A model generated the notes under the pieces. It did no database searches. It was not told the DNA's origin and saw only the letters and a list, made by a program, of their open reading frames with translations. Positions 6,412 through 14,830 of a DNA stretch of 53,490 bases are shown here, in pieces; the first letter of the stretch is position 1; every line of letters begins with the position of its first letter. Position numbers and translations under genes: made by a program. The stretch spans positions 61,171 through 114,660 of the forward strand of contig JBBDXD010000015.1 in the NCBI GenBank assembly GCA_040902535.1, read 5' to 3'. The stretch comes from Dehalococcoidia bacterium (GTDB taxonomy: Bacteria; Chloroflexota; Dehalococcoidia; DSTF01; JACRBR01).

Positions 6412-8436
6412 TCAGATCCCCGCAGTACACGCCGGATAGGCATACAACGCCGAGCCGTCGTCCGACCACCCCGCGATCGCGACGCTGCAACCGCCGCCCG
6501 TCGTGATCGCCGTCGTCACAACCCCGGTCGCCACCTCGATCAACGCCACGCTGCTCAGATCGCTCGACACCGCGATGCGCGCGCCGTCCGGCGACCAGTG
6601 AAGCTGCTCGCAGCAGTAGCCGGCGCCGCTCGCCAGCTTCCGCGCGTTCGCGCCGTCGGCGTCCATCAACCAGGCTTCGTACGGGTCCGTGAACGTCGCC
6701 TTGCGCACCTGCGCGAGCGTCTCGCCGTCCGGCGACCAGTACGCAAGCCCGCCATAGAGATCCACCGAGCTGATCTCACGCACGTCTCCACCGAGCGCAG
6801 CGACGTACGCCGAAGTCGACGCGCGACCGCCGGATGCGTCTTGATGCGTCACGGTGAACGTGATGCGTGCGCCGTCCGGCGCCCAGTCCACGTCCTGCAC
6901 GATGTCGCGCTCAGCCTCACCTTCGTACACCACGTCGCGTTCCGGGCCCTCCACGCTGGCGATCATCAGCGTCTCCACCATCAGCACCGCGACGCGCGCC
7001 CCGTCCGGCGAAAACACGACTTTATGCGCGTTGCCCGTCTTGAGCGACCGCGCCTCGGAACCGCCGGGCTCCGTGACCGAAGCCGACGCGCCGCCCAGTG
7101 CAACGCGCGGCCCATCCGCGGCCCAATGCACATCTGCGAAGGGAAAACCGTTCGCAACCAGCGGCGTCGAAGCGCCCGTCGAAAAGTCGACGAGCTGCCA
7201 CGTGCCACCCGGCGAAAACGCGTCCAGCAGGTAGACCGCCGCGTCTCCGTCCGGCGAGATCGACACGCTGCGAGGCGGATTGCCGGCCTCGCCGATCGTC
7301 TCACCCACCGCCTCGGCGCGGCCTGCCGCCAGGTCGACGCGATAGAGTTGCGACGCGCTGAACGCCGGCCGCGTGAACGAAAGCTCAGCGCCGCCCTCCG
7401 ACCACGTCAATTCTTCGAAGCTGTAGCGCCCCGGCGGTCCCACGGCGACCTCACCGGAACCGTCGCTGCGCATCGTGTAAACCTGCGATGCGATACCGTC
7501 ACGCAGCGTCCGCTTGAACGCAATGCGATCGCCCGCAGGGGACCATCGCGGCCAATCGCCGTCGGCGAGTTCGCGCATCGCGCCGCTGCCGTTGTTCCAC
7601 GCGAAGATCGCCAACCGCTGGTCCTGCGGGTCGAAGCGGCTGAACGCCAGCGATCTCCCGTCCGGCGACCACGAAAATTTCCTAACACCGCCGGCGCCAA
7701 TGTCGTTAGCCTCCCCGCCGCCAAGATTGAAGATGCGCAGCGAGAGTCCCGGCTCAGGCGAGAACGCCACGATGCGGTGGTTATCGGGCGAGAAGCGCGG
7801 CCGGTCCCAGCCGCCGTCGCCCTGCGGGAACGTGAAGGCGCCAACCTCGATGCGTTGCGCGCCGTCGGCGTCCGCGACGTACAGCGTGCTTAGCGGCGCC
7901 GTTTCATCGCCTCCGAACACGCCGAACGCGAGGCGCGAACCGTCGTCCGACCACGCCAGCGGGAACGCCTCGCCGGTCAGCCCCGCGCCAACGTCGACCG
8001 GCCCCGAGCCGTCGGCGCTGACGAGATACAACGCTGACGCACCGTCCGAAGCGACATCGAACAGGGCACGGTCGCTGCGCGGCGACCAGATCGCGTTCAG
8101 TCCCGCGGTGGCATCGGCCCGTACGCCGTCGATCACGATCGCGTCGCCGCCGTCCGTCTGCTCGATGCGCACATCGCCGTCGCCGATGGCGAGCCGGAGG
8201 GCACCGTCCGGCGACACGGCCCGTTGGACGAAGATGTCCGCCTCCGTGGCAGGCTCCTCGCGGACGTCGCTCCCGTCCGCCGTCGCCGTGATACGCACAT
8301 CCGCTTCCAGCATCACGGGCAACCGCGATGGCGCAGCCGTCGGAGGCGCACTGGGCGCATCATCGCCGCAACCCGCCAGCAACGACGCCGTAACTACGGC
8401 AACGAGCACGAGCAGCGCCGGGGAATGCAATTTCAT
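6412..8436 (-). CDS. Beta-propeller (PD40/TolB-like) lipoprotein
   Basis: A 674-residue protein with a lipoprotein signal peptide (MKLHSPALLVLVAVVTASLL, then AGC with the lipidated Cys at 23). About 13 PD40/WD40-like repeats follow, recognisable from WSPDGRSLAFS, WSPAGDRIAF, FSPDGARVAVL, WAPDGARITF and WSPDGARIAVS. That number suggests two seven-bladed or one six- plus one seven-bladed propeller, lying outside the cytoplasmic membrane. TolB-type propellers bind proteins or peptides; no peptidase domain is attached, so it is a binding or sensing protein rather than a prolyl oligopeptidase. The ATG at 8436 was chosen because the signal peptide starts there. It is divergent from the hydrolase at 8567, with 130 nt between. 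Confidence 0.85.
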   Translation of the reverse strand: MKLHSPALLVLVAVVTASLLAGCGDDAPSAPPTAAPSRLPVMLEADVRITATADGSDVREEPATEADIFVQRAVSPDGALRLAIGDGDVRIEQTDGGDAIVIDGVRADATAGLNAIWSPRSDRALFDVASDGASALYLVSADGSGPVDVGAGLTGEAFPLAWSDDGSRLAFGVFGGDETAPLSTLYVADADGAQRIEVGAFTFPQGDGGWDRPRFSPDNHRIVAFSPEPGLSLRIFNLGGGEANDIGAGGVRKFSWSPDGRSLAFSRFDPQDQRLAIFAWNNGSGAMRELADGDWPRWSPAGDRIAFKRTLRDGIASQVYTMRSDGSGEVAVGPPGRYSFEELTWSEGGAELSFTRPAFSASQLYRVDLAAGRAEAVGETIGEAGNPPRSVSISPDGDAAVYLLDAFSPGGTWQLVDFSTGASTPLVANGFPFADVHWAADGPRVALGGASASVTEPGGSEARSLKTGNAHKVVFSPDGARVAVLMVETLMIASVEGPERDVVYEGEAERDIVQDVDWAPDGARITFTVTHQDASGGRASTSAYVAALGGDVREISSVDLYGGLAYWSPDGETLAQVRKATFTDPYEAWLMDADGANARKLASGAGYCCEQLHWSPDGARIAVSSDLSSVALIEVATGVVTTAITTGGGCSVAIAGWSDDGSALYAYPACTAGI

Positions 8437-8554
8437 GACCGCATGATGCCAGATGCGCCGATGACCTTGCCTGACGCGCGAGCGACGGGGACCAGACGCG
8501 ATTCCGGCGGTGCGTACGTCCCAGGCGACCGATGCCGAGGACGCAAAAGCGGCG

Positions 8555-8560
8555 TAAGCT
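8555..8560 (+). promoter_or_regulatory. -10 hexamer TAAGCT, probable leaderless start
   Basis: TAAGCT ends 6 nt before the ATG at 8567 and there is no Shine-Dalgarno sequence. Confidence 0.5.
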
Positions 8561-8566
8561 GTCGGC

Positions 8567-9475
8567 ATGAAGCAGCCGCGCCACGAAGGCGACATCACCC
8601 TCGCCGATGGCCGCACCATCGCCTACGCCGAGTTCGGCGACCCCTACGGCATGCCGACGTTCTACTTCCATGGCTGGCCCGGGTCTCGTCGCGAGGGCGC
8701 CCTGTACGACGACGCCGCCCGCCGCCACGCTGTGCGCCTCATCGCGCTCGACCGGCCCGGATACGGCCGCTCGACGTTCAAGCGCCGCCGCACGCTCGAA
8801 CAGTGGGCGGACGACGTCGCGCAGGTGGCAACGGCGCTTCAGATCGAGCGCTTCGCCGTCGCCGGCCTCTCCGGCGGCGGACCGTACGCCCTCGCCTGCG
8901 CCCTCTCGATGCCCGGGCGCCTCGTCGCCACGCTGGTGATCAGCGGCGAGCCGCCGCAGGTCACGAAGCGTGCGCCGTGGCACCGCAAAGCGCTCGCCTG
9001 GTGGTCGCATCACACGCGCTTCTTCGTCCGCGGCTACTTCGCGTTCGTCGCACGGGGTGTGCGACGTAATCCGCGCCTGACGATGGCGCTGGCGGCGCGC
9101 AGCATCGTCTTCTCAAAGCGCGATCGCGCGCTCTGGAAGCGCCGCGACCTGCGCGAGGGCTTCGCCGAGAACCTGCGCCACGCATTCGCGCAGGGCACGC
9201 GCGCGCTCGACGAAGATCTGCGGCTCTACACGCAGCCCTGGGGCTTCGAACTCGAAGATGTGCGCGCCCGCGTACACTGGTGGCACGGCGAGGACGACCG
9301 CATCGTCCCGATGCGCCACGTGCGACAGGAGATCGTCGCGCTACCGGACGTGATCTCGAGCTTTTACCCCGGCGAAGGGCACTTCATGGTCCTCGACCAC
9401 GTCGACGAGATCCTGCGGGTCATAGCCGGCTTGCAAGCCCCGCCGAACGCGCCGCCTCGCACACCATCACCCTGA
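8567..9475 (+). CDS. Alpha/beta hydrolase
   Basis: A 302-residue alpha/beta-hydrolase-fold enzyme. The oxyanion-hole motif FHGWPGSRR (34-42), the nucleophile elbow AGLSGGGPYALA (S102), the acid in HGEDDRIVP (about D244) and the base in GEGHFMV (H272) are all present, so the catalytic triad is complete. No signal peptide is seen, which suggests a cytoplasmic esterase, lipase-like enzyme or C-C hydrolase; the substrate cannot be told. The cap region (about 140-215) is basic and Arg-rich. The start is fixed by a leaderless-type promoter hexamer 6 nt upstream. It is a single-gene unit, divergent from the propeller lipoprotein. Confidence 0.85.
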   Translation: MKQPRHEGDITLADGRTIAYAEFGDPYGMPTFYFHGWPGSRREGALYDDAARRHAVRLIALDRPGYGRSTFKRRRTLEQWADDVAQVATALQIERFAVAGLSGGGPYALACALSMPGRLVATLVISGEPPQVTKRAPWHRKALAWWSHHTRFFVRGYFAFVARGVRRNPRLTMALAARSIVFSKRDRALWKRRDLREGFAENLRHAFAQGTRALDEDLRLYTQPWGFELEDVRARVHWWHGEDDRIVPMRHVRQEIVALPDVISSFYPGEGHFMVLDHVDEILRVIAGLQAPPNAPPRTPSP

Positions 9476-9716
9476 TACCGGAAATGTGGCTGCGTAGCTT
9501 TAGCTGCGCCCTCGTTGCTTATACGCACGCCCGCCGCCCCGCACACCGCGCTCCGCATACCGTCATCCTGAGCGAATGCGAAGGATCTCGTCACGCCCGC
9601 ACCCGCCGCCGCGCACACCATCATCCCAATAGCGGAACGTAGGGACGTAGCTTCAGCTGCGTCCGCGCGCGGATGCTCCCGCGCGCAAGGGGCGGGGCGA
9701 ACCGCCGGCGAGCACA
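9476..9716 (+). repeat. Repeat-filled convergent spacer
   Basis: It holds one REP-like element (9561-9591, CGTCATCCTGAGCGAATGCG) and short AGCTTCAGCT-centred hairpins (GGACGTAGCTTCAGCTGCGTCC-like at 9640-9662, with a weaker relative near 9486-9510). No gene is seen. Confidence 0.7.
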
Positions 9717-10496
9717 TCACTCCATCGGCCGCGTACACACGACCTCCCGGTCGCCCGCTGACCATGACCGGGCCGTCGGATACAGGTAGTAATCGTCGTC
9801 GCTGCGACATTCGTCCGCGAACACTTCGTCGAAGTAGTCCACGCCCGGATACTCGGCGCTCGCATCGAACTCGTCGCTGACGTCGATCAGCGCCGTCACG
9901 ACGCGCAACGCGTCCTCGTGCCCGCACGCGATCGCCCGGTCGCTCTCGTCGACGCAGCCGCCCAGCACGTACACCGCCGTGTAGTCGTCTACGCAGACGA
10001 TCGTCCGGTCGCCGCTGCTCCAGCTTTCGGCAAGCGGGATCAGGTACGTGAACGGCTTGCCGCGATCGCAGCGCTCATCCGCCATGGCCTCGAGAAACGC
10101 CTCGCCCGGAAAGGCACTTTCCGGATCGACGGGATCCTCGACCAGGAACAGCTCCGTGACGGCGCCGCTCACCTCCGCGTGGTTGCACGGCGCGACGCGC
10201 ACCATCTCGACGCCGCCGTCTTCCCCCGAAGGCGCGCCTTCGCGCTGGGCAATGCAGTCACCGACGCGCAGGTCGAAGACACTGATCTCCACGGCGCCGC
10301 CGCCATCCTCAGCGGGCCGGGCAGTCGCCTCGTCGTCGTCGCCGCGCGGCTCACGGGTCGAGTCGACGCTCGCCTCGCGCGTCGCCGCCGCATCATTCTG
10401 CCCGTCGATGCGCTCCTTATCACCGGAATCACACGCCGCAACTGCGGCGGCAAGCAGGATGACGAGGACGGACAGCGAGACAAGCGGGGTCGGCAT
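9717..10496 (-). CDS. Lipoprotein with two septum-formation-like domains
   Basis: A 259-residue protein. The signal peptide ends in LLAAAVAAC (lipidated Cys 22), followed by an acidic linker of about 60 residues. The first domain opens with VFDLRVGDCIAQ and closes with SWSSGDRTIVCV; the second opens with YVLGGCVDESDRAIACGHED and closes with SWSAGDREVVC. Both share a C...PCNHAEV/ACGHEDA...C...C pattern, as in the septum-formation domain of actinobacterial and chloroflexal surface proteins, where the paired cysteines likely form disulfides outside the membrane. Duplication inside one lipoprotein is not the common layout. The start has only a weak ribosome binding site. Function unknown; the domain call is by pattern. 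Confidence 0.7.
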   Translation of the reverse strand: MPTPLVSLSVLVILLAAAVAACDSGDKERIDGQNDAAATREASVDSTREPRGDDDEATARPAEDGGGAVEISVFDLRVGDCIAQREGAPSGEDGGVEMVRVAPCNHAEVSGAVTELFLVEDPVDPESAFPGEAFLEAMADERCDRGKPFTYLIPLAESWSSGDRTIVCVDDYTAVYVLGGCVDESDRAIACGHEDALRVVTALIDVSDEFDASAEYPGVDYFDEVFADECRSDDDYYLYPTARSWSAGDREVVCTRPME

Positions 10497-10649
10497 GATG
10501 ACAATCAGCTTTCACTCGGTCAGCTATCAAGGGGAGATTGCACCATCCATGGGTTGTGGTGCAAACCGGCGCCAAGCGCATCAGCGAAGCGCGTGGAGAT
10601 TCGTCGACGTTCCCCCGAAAACGCCGCCCGCGGCCGGGATAGTGAGAAA

Positions 10650-10669
10650 CGCGGGCCACCCGGCCCGCG
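10650..10669 (-). terminator. Terminator hairpin after aroF
   Basis: An 8-bp perfect GC stem (10650-10657 with 10662-10669) closes a 4-base loop and, on the minus strand, is followed by GTTTCTC. It lies 45 nt past the aroF stop and fits a rho-independent terminator with a weak T-tract. Confidence 0.6.
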
Positions 10670-10684
10670 CTTCCCAACAAAAAA

Positions 10685-10704
10685 CTCTGTGCCTCTGTGG
10701 TTCC
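10685..10704 (+). repeat. 20-bp repeat CTCTGTGCCTCTGTGGTTCC
   Basis: An exact reverse-complement copy lies at 53436-53455, near the other end of the window. Internally it is a repeated CTCTGTG unit. Confidence 0.8.
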
Positions 10705-10713
10705 CGTCCTCGC

Positions 10714-11757
10714 CTAAACCCCCACAGCCACTTCGCTCTCGATGCGCTTACCAATCGCGTGCGCAATCGCCGCCGTCTTGCCCATCACCACGCCGAACTG
10801 CTCGAACGTCAGCGACTGCGCGCCGTCGCAGAGCGCGTGCTCCGGGCTCGGGTGTACCTCCAGGATCAGGCCGTCCGCCCCCGCCGCGACCATCCCCAGC
10901 CCCACCGGCAGCACGAGCTTCGCCTTGCCGGTCCCATGGCTCGGGTCGGCGATGATCGGCAGGTGGCTCATCTCCTTCACCAGCGGGATGGCGTTGATGT
11001 CCATCGTGTTGCGCGTCGCCGTCTCGAACGTGCGGATGCCGCGCTCGCAGAGGATCAGGTCCTTGTTGCCCTTATTCAGGATGTACTCAGCCGCGAGCAG
11101 CCAATCCTGCACCGACGATGACATGCCGCGCTTGAGCAGCACCGGCTTGCCCGTCAGCGCCGCCTCTTCCAGCAGGAAGAAGTTCTGCGCGTTGCGCGTC
11201 CCGATCTGCAGGATGTCGGCGTACTTCGCGACGACTTCTACCGTCGATTCCGACATCACTTCCGTCACGACGGGCAGCCCGGTCTCGTCGCTCGCCTGGC
11301 GCAAGAACTTCAGCCCCTGCTCCTCGAGCCCCCGGAAGCCGTACGGCGATGTCCGTGGCTTGAACGCGCCGCCCCGCAGCACCGATGCGCCGGCCGCCTT
11401 CACCGCGCGCGCCGTCGCCATCACCTGCTCTTCGCTCTCGATCGCGCACGGCCCTGCCATCACCGTCACCGTGCCTTCGCCGATCTTGACGCCGCGCACG
11501 TCGACTATTGTGTCCACCGGGTGCAGCTCGCGGCTCGAAAGCTTGTACGGCGAACTGATCCGTACCGTCGCCTCGACGCCCTCCATCGTCTCGATGTCGT
11601 CTGCCAGCTCAGGGTGCATGCGCTCGGTGCCGACGACGCCGATCACCGTGCGCTCCACTCCGACGATCGGGTGCCCGGTCATGCCGGCCTCCTCGATCCG
11701 TTTCATCACGTCTTCGAACTGTTGCCCGGTGTGACCGGGCCTCATGATTACCATCAT
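10714..11757 (-). CDS. aroF: 3-deoxy-7-phosphoheptulonate (DAHP) synthase, AroF/type I-beta
   Basis: A 347-residue enzyme that condenses phosphoenolpyruvate and erythrose 4-phosphate to DAHP, the first step of the shikimate pathway. Residues 1 to about 90 form the ferredoxin-like N-terminal regulatory domain of the Thermotoga-type enzymes. The TIM barrel then shows MAGPCAIES (about 102-110), LRGGAFKPRTSPY, ILQIGTRNAQNFFLL, LLKRGMSSSVQDWLLAAEYI and ADPSHGTGK, which carry the PEP-, metal- and E4P-binding residues. A strong GGAGG lies 7 nt before the tandem ATG ATG at 11757. It is the last gene of the CPBP-trpA-aroH-aroF run, 47 nt after aroH, and ends at the hairpin at 10650. The N-terminal domain suggests feedback control by an aromatic amino acid or prephenate. 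Confidence 0.95.
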   Translation of the reverse strand: MMVIMRPGHTGQQFEDVMKRIEEAGMTGHPIVGVERTVIGVVGTERMHPELADDIETMEGVEATVRISSPYKLSSRELHPVDTIVDVRGVKIGEGTVTVMAGPCAIESEEQVMATARAVKAAGASVLRGGAFKPRTSPYGFRGLEEQGLKFLRQASDETGLPVVTEVMSESTVEVVAKYADILQIGTRNAQNFFLLEEAALTGKPVLLKRGMSSSVQDWLLAAEYILNKGNKDLILCERGIRTFETATRNTMDINAIPLVKEMSHLPIIADPSHGTGKAKLVLPVGLGMVAAGADGLILEVHPSPEHALCDGAQSLTFEQFGVVMGKTAAIAHAIGKRIESEVAVGV

Positions 11758-11804
11758 CGTTGCGCCTCCTCAGCCCCTCTTAGGGGTGTAATCGTCGGTG
11801 TTGC

Positions 11805-12173
11805 TCAGCCGGCGTCCGCGATGTCTTTTCGCAGCGCCGTCGCTCCCCGCAAGTACACGAACTTCACTTCGTCCTGCGCCTTCGTCGTGTTCACGTGGAT
11901 CAAGATCCGAAGGCACATGGGCAGGCTGCCCGGGACGTACATTTCGTGACCGCACATGAGCGCGACGTGCGCCCAGCCCATGTCGCGGGCCGCCACGGCG
12001 GGGAACTCTGCGTTCAGGTCGGGAGTGGTCGTGAACCACGCGCTCGCGACATCGTCGACGCTGATCTCGTTGGCCTGGATGATGGCGCTGAGGAGTTCGC
12101 TTGATGCCTGGAGAATCGCTTCTTTCGTGTTGGCCTCGACCGTAGTCGCGCCGCGAATCCCACGCAGCCGCAT
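11805..12173 (-). CDS. aroH: Chorismate mutase, AroH class
   Basis: A 122-residue monofunctional chorismate mutase with the trimeric pseudo-barrel AroH fold. It turns chorismate into prephenate for Phe and Tyr synthesis. Landmarks are the N-terminal RGIRGATTVEANT (R7), the catalytic GHEMYVPGSLPMCLRIL (E77 and R89, matching E78/R90 of the Bacillus enzyme) and the closing VYLRGATALRKD. The ATG at 12173 was chosen because the conserved N-terminus begins there; an in-frame upstream start at 12275 adds 34 non-conserved residues. It lies 131 nt after trpA and 47 nt before aroF. Pairing with DAHP synthase is logical, since both act on the same pathway and some lineages fuse the two activities. Confidence 0.93.
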   Translation of the reverse strand: MRLRGIRGATTVEANTKEAILQASSELLSAIIQANEISVDDVASAWFTTTPDLNAEFPAVAARDMGWAHVALMCGHEMYVPGSLPMCLRILIHVNTTKAQDEVKFVYLRGATALRKDIADAG

Positions 12174-12304
12174 CGCCTCGTTCGTACTCCCCGGTGCCGT
12201 CTCTTCCGTGGCTGTCCCGCCGGGACGCTTATCCACGCTCAAAGACGCCGGCCGCGGGATACCACGCGCGGCCATCGGAGTCCACGATCAGACCCACGAT
12301 GGCG

Positions 12305-13102
12305 TTACGCGTTAGCCTCCATACGGCCGGTGAGCACCTCAACATACCTGCGAACTCGCTCCACACGTTCTTCACGAGGCGATGACTCTACTGTGTCTAC
12401 CAGGGCTGCTCCCACGATCGCCGCGTCCGCAAGACCTTGCAGCGCCACGACGTGCTCGCGCCTCGATATCCCAAATCCTACCGCCAGCGGCAACTCGGTC
12501 TTCGACCGCAACCGCTGCAGGAACGCCGGCAGCTCCGCCGCCAATTCGCTCCTCGCACCCGTCACGCCCACTACACCCACGCAGTAAACGAAGCCGGATG
12601 CGCGCTTCAGTACCTGCTCGATCCGCGTCCCGTCCGAGGTCGGCGCCACCAGGAAGATCAGGTCTGCGCCCAGCTTCCGGCAGATCGCCAGCACCCCGTC
12701 CGACTCCTCCGGCGGCAGGTCCACGATGATGAACCCGTCGGCGCCGGCCGCAGCCGCGTCCGAGATAAACGCTTCCTCGCCACAGGCGAGGAAAGTGTTG
12801 AAGTATCCCATAAGGATCAGCGGCACGGCAACCCCGTCCGCCCGCAGCCTGCGGACGACGTCAACCACGTCTGCCGGCGTCGTCCCGTTCTGCAACGCCA
12901 CGAACGACGACCGCTGCACCGAGGGCCCGTCCGCCAGCGGGTCGCTGAACGGGATCCCCAGCTCAATCGCGTCCGCACCCCCCGCCACCATCGCCTTGAC
13001 GATGTCAATGCTGGATTCGAGGTCCGGGTGCCCCGCCGTCGCGAACGGCATGAACGCAACCCGGCCCTTCGCCCCCGCGAACATCTCTTCGATACGGCTC
13101 AT
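12305..13102 (-). CDS. trpA: Tryptophan synthase alpha chain
   Basis: A 265-residue TIM-barrel protein that splits indole-3-glycerol phosphate to indole and glyceraldehyde 3-phosphate. Indole is passed to TrpB. The family signature ADAIELGIPFSDPLADGP holds the catalytic Glu and Asp, and the phosphate-binding end PLAVGFGIS and GAALVD are intact. The ATG at 13102 overlaps the TGA of the upstream protease gene (ATGA at 13099-13102), so it is translationally coupled to it. No trpB or other trp gene lies in the window: trpA sits apart from the usual trpBA pair, unless trpB is elsewhere. The frame stays open a further 0.9 kb upstream, but that part is the out-of-frame shadow of the protease gene. 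Confidence 0.94.
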   Translation of the reverse strand: MSRIEEMFAGAKGRVAFMPFATAGHPDLESSIDIVKAMVAGGADAIELGIPFSDPLADGPSVQRSSFVALQNGTTPADVVDVVRRLRADGVAVPLILMGYFNTFLACGEEAFISDAAAAGADGFIIVDLPPEESDGVLAICRKLGADLIFLVAPTSDGTRIEQVLKRASGFVYCVGVVGVTGARSELAAELPAFLQRLRSKTELPLAVGFGISRREHVVALQGLADAAIVGAALVDTVESSPREERVERVRRYVEVLTGRMEANA

Positions 13103-13860
13103 GACGGTTCGCAGTCCCCGGCCCAGAGCGTCGTCACGGATATGCAGTTGAACGCGAAGTGGGCGATCACCGTCGTCAGGATGTTTCCCGACTTGAGATA
13201 GGCGAGTGCGAACACCATGCCGATGCCCAGGATCGGAACAAGCGCCTTGTAATTCGCATGGGCGATCCCGAACAGCCCCGCGCTGACGGCGACGGCCACC
13301 GGCACACCCCACTTCGTTAGCCCCGGAAACACGAACCCGCGGAAGAACGTCTCCTCGCACACGGGCGCAAACGTCACGACGAAGATGCTCGTCAACGTCA
13401 ACAGCACCACATCGTTTTGCACGTCTGCCGGTATCTGCTCGTCGCACGTCGCCCGCAACGCGTCGATATCGAACCACTCGATGACGCCGCCGTAGGCCGC
13501 CGACCAGAGGAGCGCGCCGAAGATCGCCGCCGCCGCCCATCCAAATGTCCCCACGGAGGGACGGTGGAACCCCAGCCGCTCCCACGAGCCGCCGTACTTG
13601 TGCATCGTGAAGCGCACCGCCACCACGACCAGCCCGACCTGCGAAAACGCGCTCACGATCAGCGAAGCGACGAAAATCTCGCTGGAATCCGAGTCCCACA
13701 CCGCGAGCAGCGGCAGCACGAACGGCAGCGGCGCCAGCAGGAACAGGAAGATGAACCAGAGTGCGCCGAACAGCACATCCTTCGGCGTCCAGTCGATGCG
13801 CTGGCCATGCATAACCGGCGCATCCGGGCGGCCCACCGGGGGTTCGGCGGCAATCTCCAT
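13099..13860 (-). CDS. CPBP family intramembrane metalloprotease
   Basis: A 253-residue polytopic membrane protein of the CPBP (CAAX protease and bacteriocin-processing) family. After a soluble start, hydrophobic helices run at about 28-54, 64-84, 107-127 and through the C-terminal half. Motif 1 is VCEETFFRGFVFPG (glutamates and arginine of EExxxR), motif 2 is FGIAHANY, and motif 3 is the final HFAFN; these supply the zinc ligands and catalytic Glu. The start at 13860 is supported by a CATACT hexamer 7 nt upstream; an in-frame ATG at 13908 adds 16 basic residues. It heads the run with trpA, aroH and aroF, but no functional link to aromatic synthesis is evident. Substrate unknown. Confidence 0.87.
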   Translation of the reverse strand: MEIAAEPPVGRPDAPVMHGQRIDWTPKDVLFGALWFIFLFLLAPLPFVLPLLAVWDSDSSEIFVASLIVSAFSQVGLVVVAVRFTMHKYGGSWERLGFHRPSVGTFGWAAAAIFGALLWSAAYGGVIEWFDIDALRATCDEQIPADVQNDVVLLTLTSIFVVTFAPVCEETFFRGFVFPGLTKWGVPVAVAVSAGLFGIAHANYKALVPILGIGMVFALAYLKSGNILTTVIAHFAFNCISVTTLWAGDCEPS

Positions 13861-14375
13861 TCGCCGCAGTATGGCCGACGTGCGTTTGGCGCGCACGGCA
13901 CGCCTCACCCGCCACGCGAAGCGTGGAGAACAGCCGCCCTCGGCTGTTCACATCGTCAATCGCCCGCACGGCGCCAGCCCGCCACCAACCTCCCGACCAC
14001 TCACGACCGATGACTCCCGCCACAACGCACACGCCATCGAGCGCGGGCTTTCAGCCCTCGCGGCACAGCGCACGACACGCCTACTCGCCACGCGAAGCGT
14101 GGAGAACAGCCGCCCCCGGCTGTTCTCGCCGACAAGCGCACGCACAGAGCCTGCCCGCCACCAACCTCCAGACGACGGACGCCCGACGACCGAAGACTCC
14201 GACCACAACGTTGTCAGCACCACTGTCGTATGATCCACGTCCCTGGAGTGTGCTTATCGGCGTCAACAGCGGGGACCGGCTGTCGCCTCGCTTCTCGTGG
14301 CGGGTGAGACGCGGTGCGCTATACCGCGCGGGCTGAAAGCCCGCGCTCGTCTGGTAACGTCGAAGGAGCAGGCAC
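13861..14375. repeat. Gene-free divergent spacer with a duplicated, partly inverted hairpin element
   Basis: This 515-base stretch contains no credible gene. A block of about 140 bases occurs twice (roughly 13900-14040 and 14072-14215). Each copy has CGCCACGCGAAGCGTGGAGA, a GAACAGCCG/CGGCTGTTC hairpin (13928-13949 and 14104-14126) and a CCGCCACCAACCTCC stretch. Between and after them lie GCGCGGGCT/AGCCCGCGC hairpins (14038-14060, imperfect; 14327-14348, perfect). The stretch 14274-14348 looks like an inverted, diverged copy of the same composite. A TATGAT at about 14230 and TAACGT at about 14353 could be -10 boxes. Confidence 0.75.
13868..13873 (-). promoter_or_regulatory. -10 hexamer CATACT ahead of the CPBP-trpA-aroH-aroF run
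   Basis: On the minus strand CATACT ends 7 nt before the ATG at 13860, with no Shine-Dalgarno sequence. It is a weaker match to TANNNT than the other sites but has the right place. Confidence 0.4.
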
Positions 14376-14825
14376 ATGGCAACCTGGGCAGCATTCGAAA
14401 CCGCCGCGCCCGACATCGCAGCCGTAGGACGCACGCTGCTCGAAAAGCACAACCTGGCGTATCTCGCAACGATCCGCCGCAACGGCGCCCCACGACTGCA
14501 CCCCGTCTGTCCATTCATCATCGAAGGACGCCTCTTCGTCTGCACCCCGCCCTCGTCTCCCAAGGTTAAGGACCAGTTGCGCGACGGGCGCTGCGTCATC
14601 CACATGCTCCCCGGCGAGGACGACGACGAGTTCTCCGTCCGTTGCCACGCCTCGCTCATCACCGACGCGGCGTTCAAGCAGCGCGCGTCTGAACACGCTC
14701 ATTACGTGCGCGTCGAAGACTGCCTGTTCGAATACGATATCGAGGAGGCGCATACGGCGTACTGGGTGAACGCCGGGCAACCCGGCACGTACGCCGAGCG
14801 CCGGAAGTGGATAGCGAAAGGCTGA
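14376..14825 (+). CDS. Pyridoxamine 5'-phosphate oxidase-like (PPOX) flavoprotein
   Basis: A 149-residue split-barrel protein. LAYLATIRRNGAPRLHPVCP and the following FIIEGRLFVCTPPSSPK are the typical FMN- or F420-binding strands of the PPOX family; a C-terminal helix-rich tail ends with GTYAERRKWIAKG. Such proteins reduce or oxidise small substrates with FMN or F420, or bind heme or flavin; which one is not visible. GAAGGAGCAGG lies just ahead of the ATG. The next gene (DinB-like) begins 5 nt after the stop, so the two are likely co-transcribed. It is one of three PPOX-fold genes in the window. Confidence 0.82.
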   Translation: MATWAAFETAAPDIAAVGRTLLEKHNLAYLATIRRNGAPRLHPVCPFIIEGRLFVCTPPSSPKVKDQLRDGRCVIHMLPGEDDDEFSVRCHASLITDAAFKQRASEHAHYVRVEDCLFEYDIEEAHTAYWVNAGQPGTYAERRKWIAKG

Positions 14826-14830
14826 CCGGC

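Noticed and set aside
12174-12304. Riboswitch or attenuator in the 131-nt gap between trpA and aroH
   Set aside because: No Trp-rich leader peptide, tandem-Trp codons or strong alternating hairpins were seen.
13103-14032. Long N-terminal extension of trpA
   Set aside because: The frame is open upstream of 13102, but the translation is the out-of-frame reading of the CPBP gene and the TrpA family starts at MSRIEEMF.
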